From assembly GCF_001896135.2 (NCBI RefSeq), contig NZ_MPOH02000012.1, positions 26,767 to 60,647 of the forward strand: 33,881 nucleotides of DNA, in the 5' to 3' direction. This stretch comes from Streptomyces phaeoluteigriseus (lineage in GTDB: Bacteria; Actinomycetota; Actinomycetes; Streptomycetales; Streptomycetaceae). Below are positions 31,167 through 33,881 of the stretch, one piece after another (position 1 is the first letter of the stretch; each line of letters begins with the position of its first letter). A model generated the notes under the pieces. The model had not been told where the DNA came from. It ran no database searches and was given only the letters and a program-made list of their open reading frames with translations. The position numbers were made by a program, and so were the translations under genes.

Positions 31167-32176
31167 ATGACGCGACGACTTGCTCAGGTAGCCAAGAAGG
31201 TTGGGGTCAGCGAGGCCACGGTCAGCCGGGTCCTCAACGGCAAGCCCGGGGTCTCGGACGCCACCCGGCAGTCCGTGCTGACCGCGCTGGACGTGCTCGG
31301 CTACGAGCGCCCCACCCAGCTGCGCGGCGAACGCGCCCGCCTGGTGGGCCTGGTCCTGCCCGAACTGCAGAACCCGATCTTCCCGTTGTTCGCCGAGGTC
31401 ATCGGCGCGGCGCTGGCCCAGCAGGGGCTGACCCCGGTGCTGTGCACCCAGACCAAGGGCGGCGTGTCCGAGGCCGACTACGTCGAGCTGCTGCTCCAGC
31501 AGCACGTCTCCGGGGTGGTGTTCGCCGGCGGACTGTTCGCCCAGGCCGACGCCCCGCACGACCACTACCACCAGCTCGCCGAACGGAAGATCCCGGTCGT
31601 GCTGATCAACGCCGCCATAGCGGAACTGGACTTCCCCTGCGTCTCCTGCGACGACGCCGTCGCTGTCGAGCAGGCCTGGCGCCACCTGTCCCTGCTGGGC
31701 CACGAGCGCATCGGTCTGGTCCTCGGCCCCGGCGACCACGTCCCCTCCGGGCGCAAGCTCACCGCCGCCCGCGCCGCCGCCGAGGCGCCGGCACCACCCT
31801 GCCCGACGACCGGGTGGAACGCTCGATGTTCTCCCTGGAGGGCGGCCAGGCCGCCACCACCCGCCTGCTGGAACGCGGTGTCACCGGCATCATCTGCGCC
31901 AGCGACCCCCTCGCCCTCGGCGCGATCCGGGCCGCCCGGCGCCGGGGTCTCGCGGTGCCCGGACAGGTGTCCGTCGTCGGCTTCGACGACTCGGCGTTCA
32001 TGAACTGCATCGAGCCCCCGCTGACGACCGTGCGTCAGCCCATCGAGGCCATGGGCCGGGCCGCCGTTGACCTGTTGTGCGCCCAGATCCAGGGCGGCGA
32101 AGTGCCGCCCGGAGAGCTGCTGTTCGAGCCGGAACTGGTGGTCCGCGGCTCGACCGCGCAGGCCCCGAGGGACTGA
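31167..32176 (+). CDS. LacI-family transcriptional regulator, frameshifted
   Basis: ATG at 31167; ~336 residues after adding one missing G near 31785-31789 (GAGGCGCC for GAGGCGGCC). N-terminal HTH and hinge: RLAQVAKKVGVSEATVSRVLNGKPGVSDATRQSVLTALDVLGYERP at ~3-50. Periplasmic-binding-like core: LVGLVLPELQNPIFPLFAEVIGAALAQQGL, GVVFAGGLF, IPVVLINAAI, CVSCDDAVAVEQAWRHLSLLGHERIGLVLGP in the first frame; SMFSLEGGQAATTRLLERGVTGIICASDPLALGAIRAARRRGLAVPGQVSVVGFDDSAFMNCIEPPLTTVRQPIEAMG in the second. It should bind the paired operators in front of it and release them when a sugar, probably an alpha-1,3-gluco-oligosaccharide, is present. Confidence 0.92.
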
Positions 32177-32425
32177 ACGGCACCTGCGACGAGGGCCCGT
32201 CACCCGCACGCGTCGTGTCAAGGGCATCGTGCCAGATGTGTCTCCCCGTCCCTCACTTGCCCTGCGGTGCCGGTCACCGATCCGGCTCTGCACACACCTC
32301 TGTTAAACAATTACGAAATCCGCGCGGGATATTGCGGCCACTTGTCGACGGTGGTTGAGTGTGCGGCGCCCCACACGCCTCGGCGAGGGGGCGCCTTCCA
32401 CGTTCATGCCCAAGGGGGACCACCC

Positions 32426-33842
32426 ATGAGAACAGCTCGGTTCCGCCGCACCCGCCGCGCCGGCGCGGTCACCCTCGTCTCCGCTCTCACGCTGACGGCG
32501 CTCGCCGCCTGCGGCACGAGCAGCAGCAACGACGGCGACGACAACGGTTCGGGGAACAGCGCGAATTCGGATCCCGCCGCGCCGCTGGACCCCAAGACCA
32601 AAGTGACCATCACCATCGACTGCATGCCCCCGGCGGCGAAGGCGGCCGAGCTGAAGGAGTGGAACGAGGACGTCAAGGAGTTCAACAAGACCTACCCCAA
32701 CGTCACCGTCCAGGGCCGGTCCACCCCGGGCCAGTGCCTGGAGCCGCCCCGCTTCACCGCGATGCTCAAGGCCAAGTCCCAGCCCGATGTGTTCTACACC
32801 TACTTCACCGACCTGGCGCAGGTCCTCGACAGCGACGGCGCCCAGGACATCAGCGCCTACGTCAACGACCGGACCGTCCCGCTGCTGAAGGACATCGACC
32901 CCGACGTCCTCGGCTCCCTCAAGCAGGACGGCAAGCTCTACGGCCTGCCCACCAGCAACTACCGGATGGGCCTGCTGATCAACCGCAAACTCTTCACCGA
33001 GGCCGCTCGACCCGGACACCCCGCCGGCCACCTGGGAGGACGTCCGCGCCGCGGCCAGGAAGATCGCGGCACTCGGCGGTGGCGTCGCCGGGTTCGGCGA
33101 GTACAGTGCCGCGAACACCGGCGGCTGGCACTTCACCGCGCAGGTGTACAGCCTCGGCGGTGACGTCGTCGACACCTCGGGCAAGAAGGCCGCCTTCAAC
33201 GACGCCGTCGGCAAGCAGGTCGCCCAGAACCTCCACGCCATGCGCTGGGAGGACGACTCCATGGGCAAGACCCAGCTGCTGAAGTGGGGCGACCTCCAGA
33301 AGCAGATCGCCACCGACAAGCTCGGCATGTTCCTCGCGGCGCCCGACGACGTGACCTACATGGTCCAGCAACTCGGCGCCAAGTACGAGAACTTCGGCAT
33401 GGGCCCGATCCCCGGCGGCAAGAACACCCTCGCGGGCGGCAACAACTACATGATCAAGAAGGGCATTTCGCCGGACAAGGTCAAGGCCGCCGTCGCCTGG
33501 CTCAACTTCAAGTTCACCACCGTCGGCAAGGGCCACTACGACTGGCAGCGCGCCAAGGCCGACGGCCTGCCCGTCGGACTCCCACAGCCCAACCTGTGGC
33601 TGAACGAGAGCAAGGCCAAGGACGACGCGGCCCGCAAGCAGTACGCGACCATGCCGGTGGAGAACTTCAAGGCGTTCATGGACAACCCGGTCCCGGGCAA
33701 GGCCGAACCGCCGAAGGCCCAGGAGATCTACAAGGTCCTCGACAACGTGATGTCCGGCATCCTCACCAACAAGGACGCCGACATCGACAAGCTCCTGTCG
33801 ACGGCGGAGACCCAGGTCAACCAGGTCCTCGCCACCCAGTGA
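32426..33842 (+). CDS. Sugar ABC transporter solute-binding lipoprotein, frameshifted
   Basis: ATG at 32426 with AAGGGGG 8 nt upstream; ~472 residues after correction. Lipoprotein signal: basic start, hydrophobic core and lipobox LAAC at ~25-28, then a Ser/Asn/Asp linker. Family-1 extracellular binding protein: VTITIDCMPPAAKAAELKEWNEDVKEFNKTYPNV, FYTYFTDLAQVLDSDGAQDISAYV, and GKLYGLPTSNYRMGLLINRKLFTEA. Near 33003-33006 the frame changes (GAGGCCG for a likely GAGGCCGGG, two bases missing) and continues LDPDTPPATWEDVRAAARKIAALGGGVAGFGEY, then MYSLGGDVVDTSGKKAAFN to the stop at 33842. It would capture oligosaccharides for uptake; permeases are expected right after the window end. The 249-bp gap before it has an A/T-rich patch at 32301-32320 but no promoter I can defend. 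Confidence 0.9.
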
Positions 33843-33881
33843 CCCCGCGCGCGCGCACGGCGCCGCCCGGCCCGCGAGCGC

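Overview
The window is high-GC DNA with strong G/C bias at third codon positions, GTG and ATG starts, many secreted enzymes with Ala-rich signal peptides, and XRE, LacI, ArsR, TetR and GlxA-type regulators. It reads as a Streptomyces chromosome, probably an accessory arm region. I saw no transposase, integrase, prophage, tRNA, rRNA or CRISPR array.

Layout. 0-6.4 kb: the end of a CAP-domain protein, a decayed dihydrofolate-reductase-like gene, a membrane-anchored XRE/lectin regulator, a YkuD-like L,D-transpeptidase, a cyclophilin, a secreted alpha/beta hydrolase, and an ArsR-SRPBCC pair. 6.6-12.6 kb: an alpha/beta hydrolase with a cysteine nucleophile, an SDR dehydrogenase, argG (long form) with an ArgR-type operator, a 53-residue acidic protein, a GlxA/AraC-type regulator and a GAPDH. 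12.6-20.9 kb: a polytopic membrane protein, a cytochrome b/molybdopterin oxidoreductase with a small membrane partner, an overlapping GT2 - DUF2064 - methyltransferase operon, a two-component system and a sugar-nucleotide epimerase. 20.9-25 kb: a HEAT-like protein ending in low-complexity repeats, a TetR regulator, an SGNH esterase and a VanJ-like membrane phosphatase. 25-33.9 kb: a glucan-degradation region with a GH16 beta-glucanase (CBM13 tail), a large GH87 alpha-1,3-glucanase, a divergent LacI regulator and a sugar-binding lipoprotein whose permeases should lie just past the window end.

How the genes work together. The clearest system is GH87 - LacI - solute-binding protein. The enzyme would cut alpha-1,3-glucan outside the cell, the lipoprotein would capture the oligosaccharides, and the LacI protein would control the set through two nearly identical operators in the divergent intergenic region. 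The GH16 enzyme has its own promoter next to a chitinase-type, DasR-like site, so the region looks aimed at fungal cell wall glucans.

Two cross-cutting observations matter for any reader. First, six otherwise well-conserved genes carry one or two single frameshifts, mostly at G or C runs. This looks more like consensus sequence error than gene decay, so these genes are annotated as frameshifted CDSs. Second, nine genes have a TAnnnT hexamer ending 6-8 nt before the start codon and mostly lack a good Shine-Dalgarno sequence, which suggests many leaderless transcripts.
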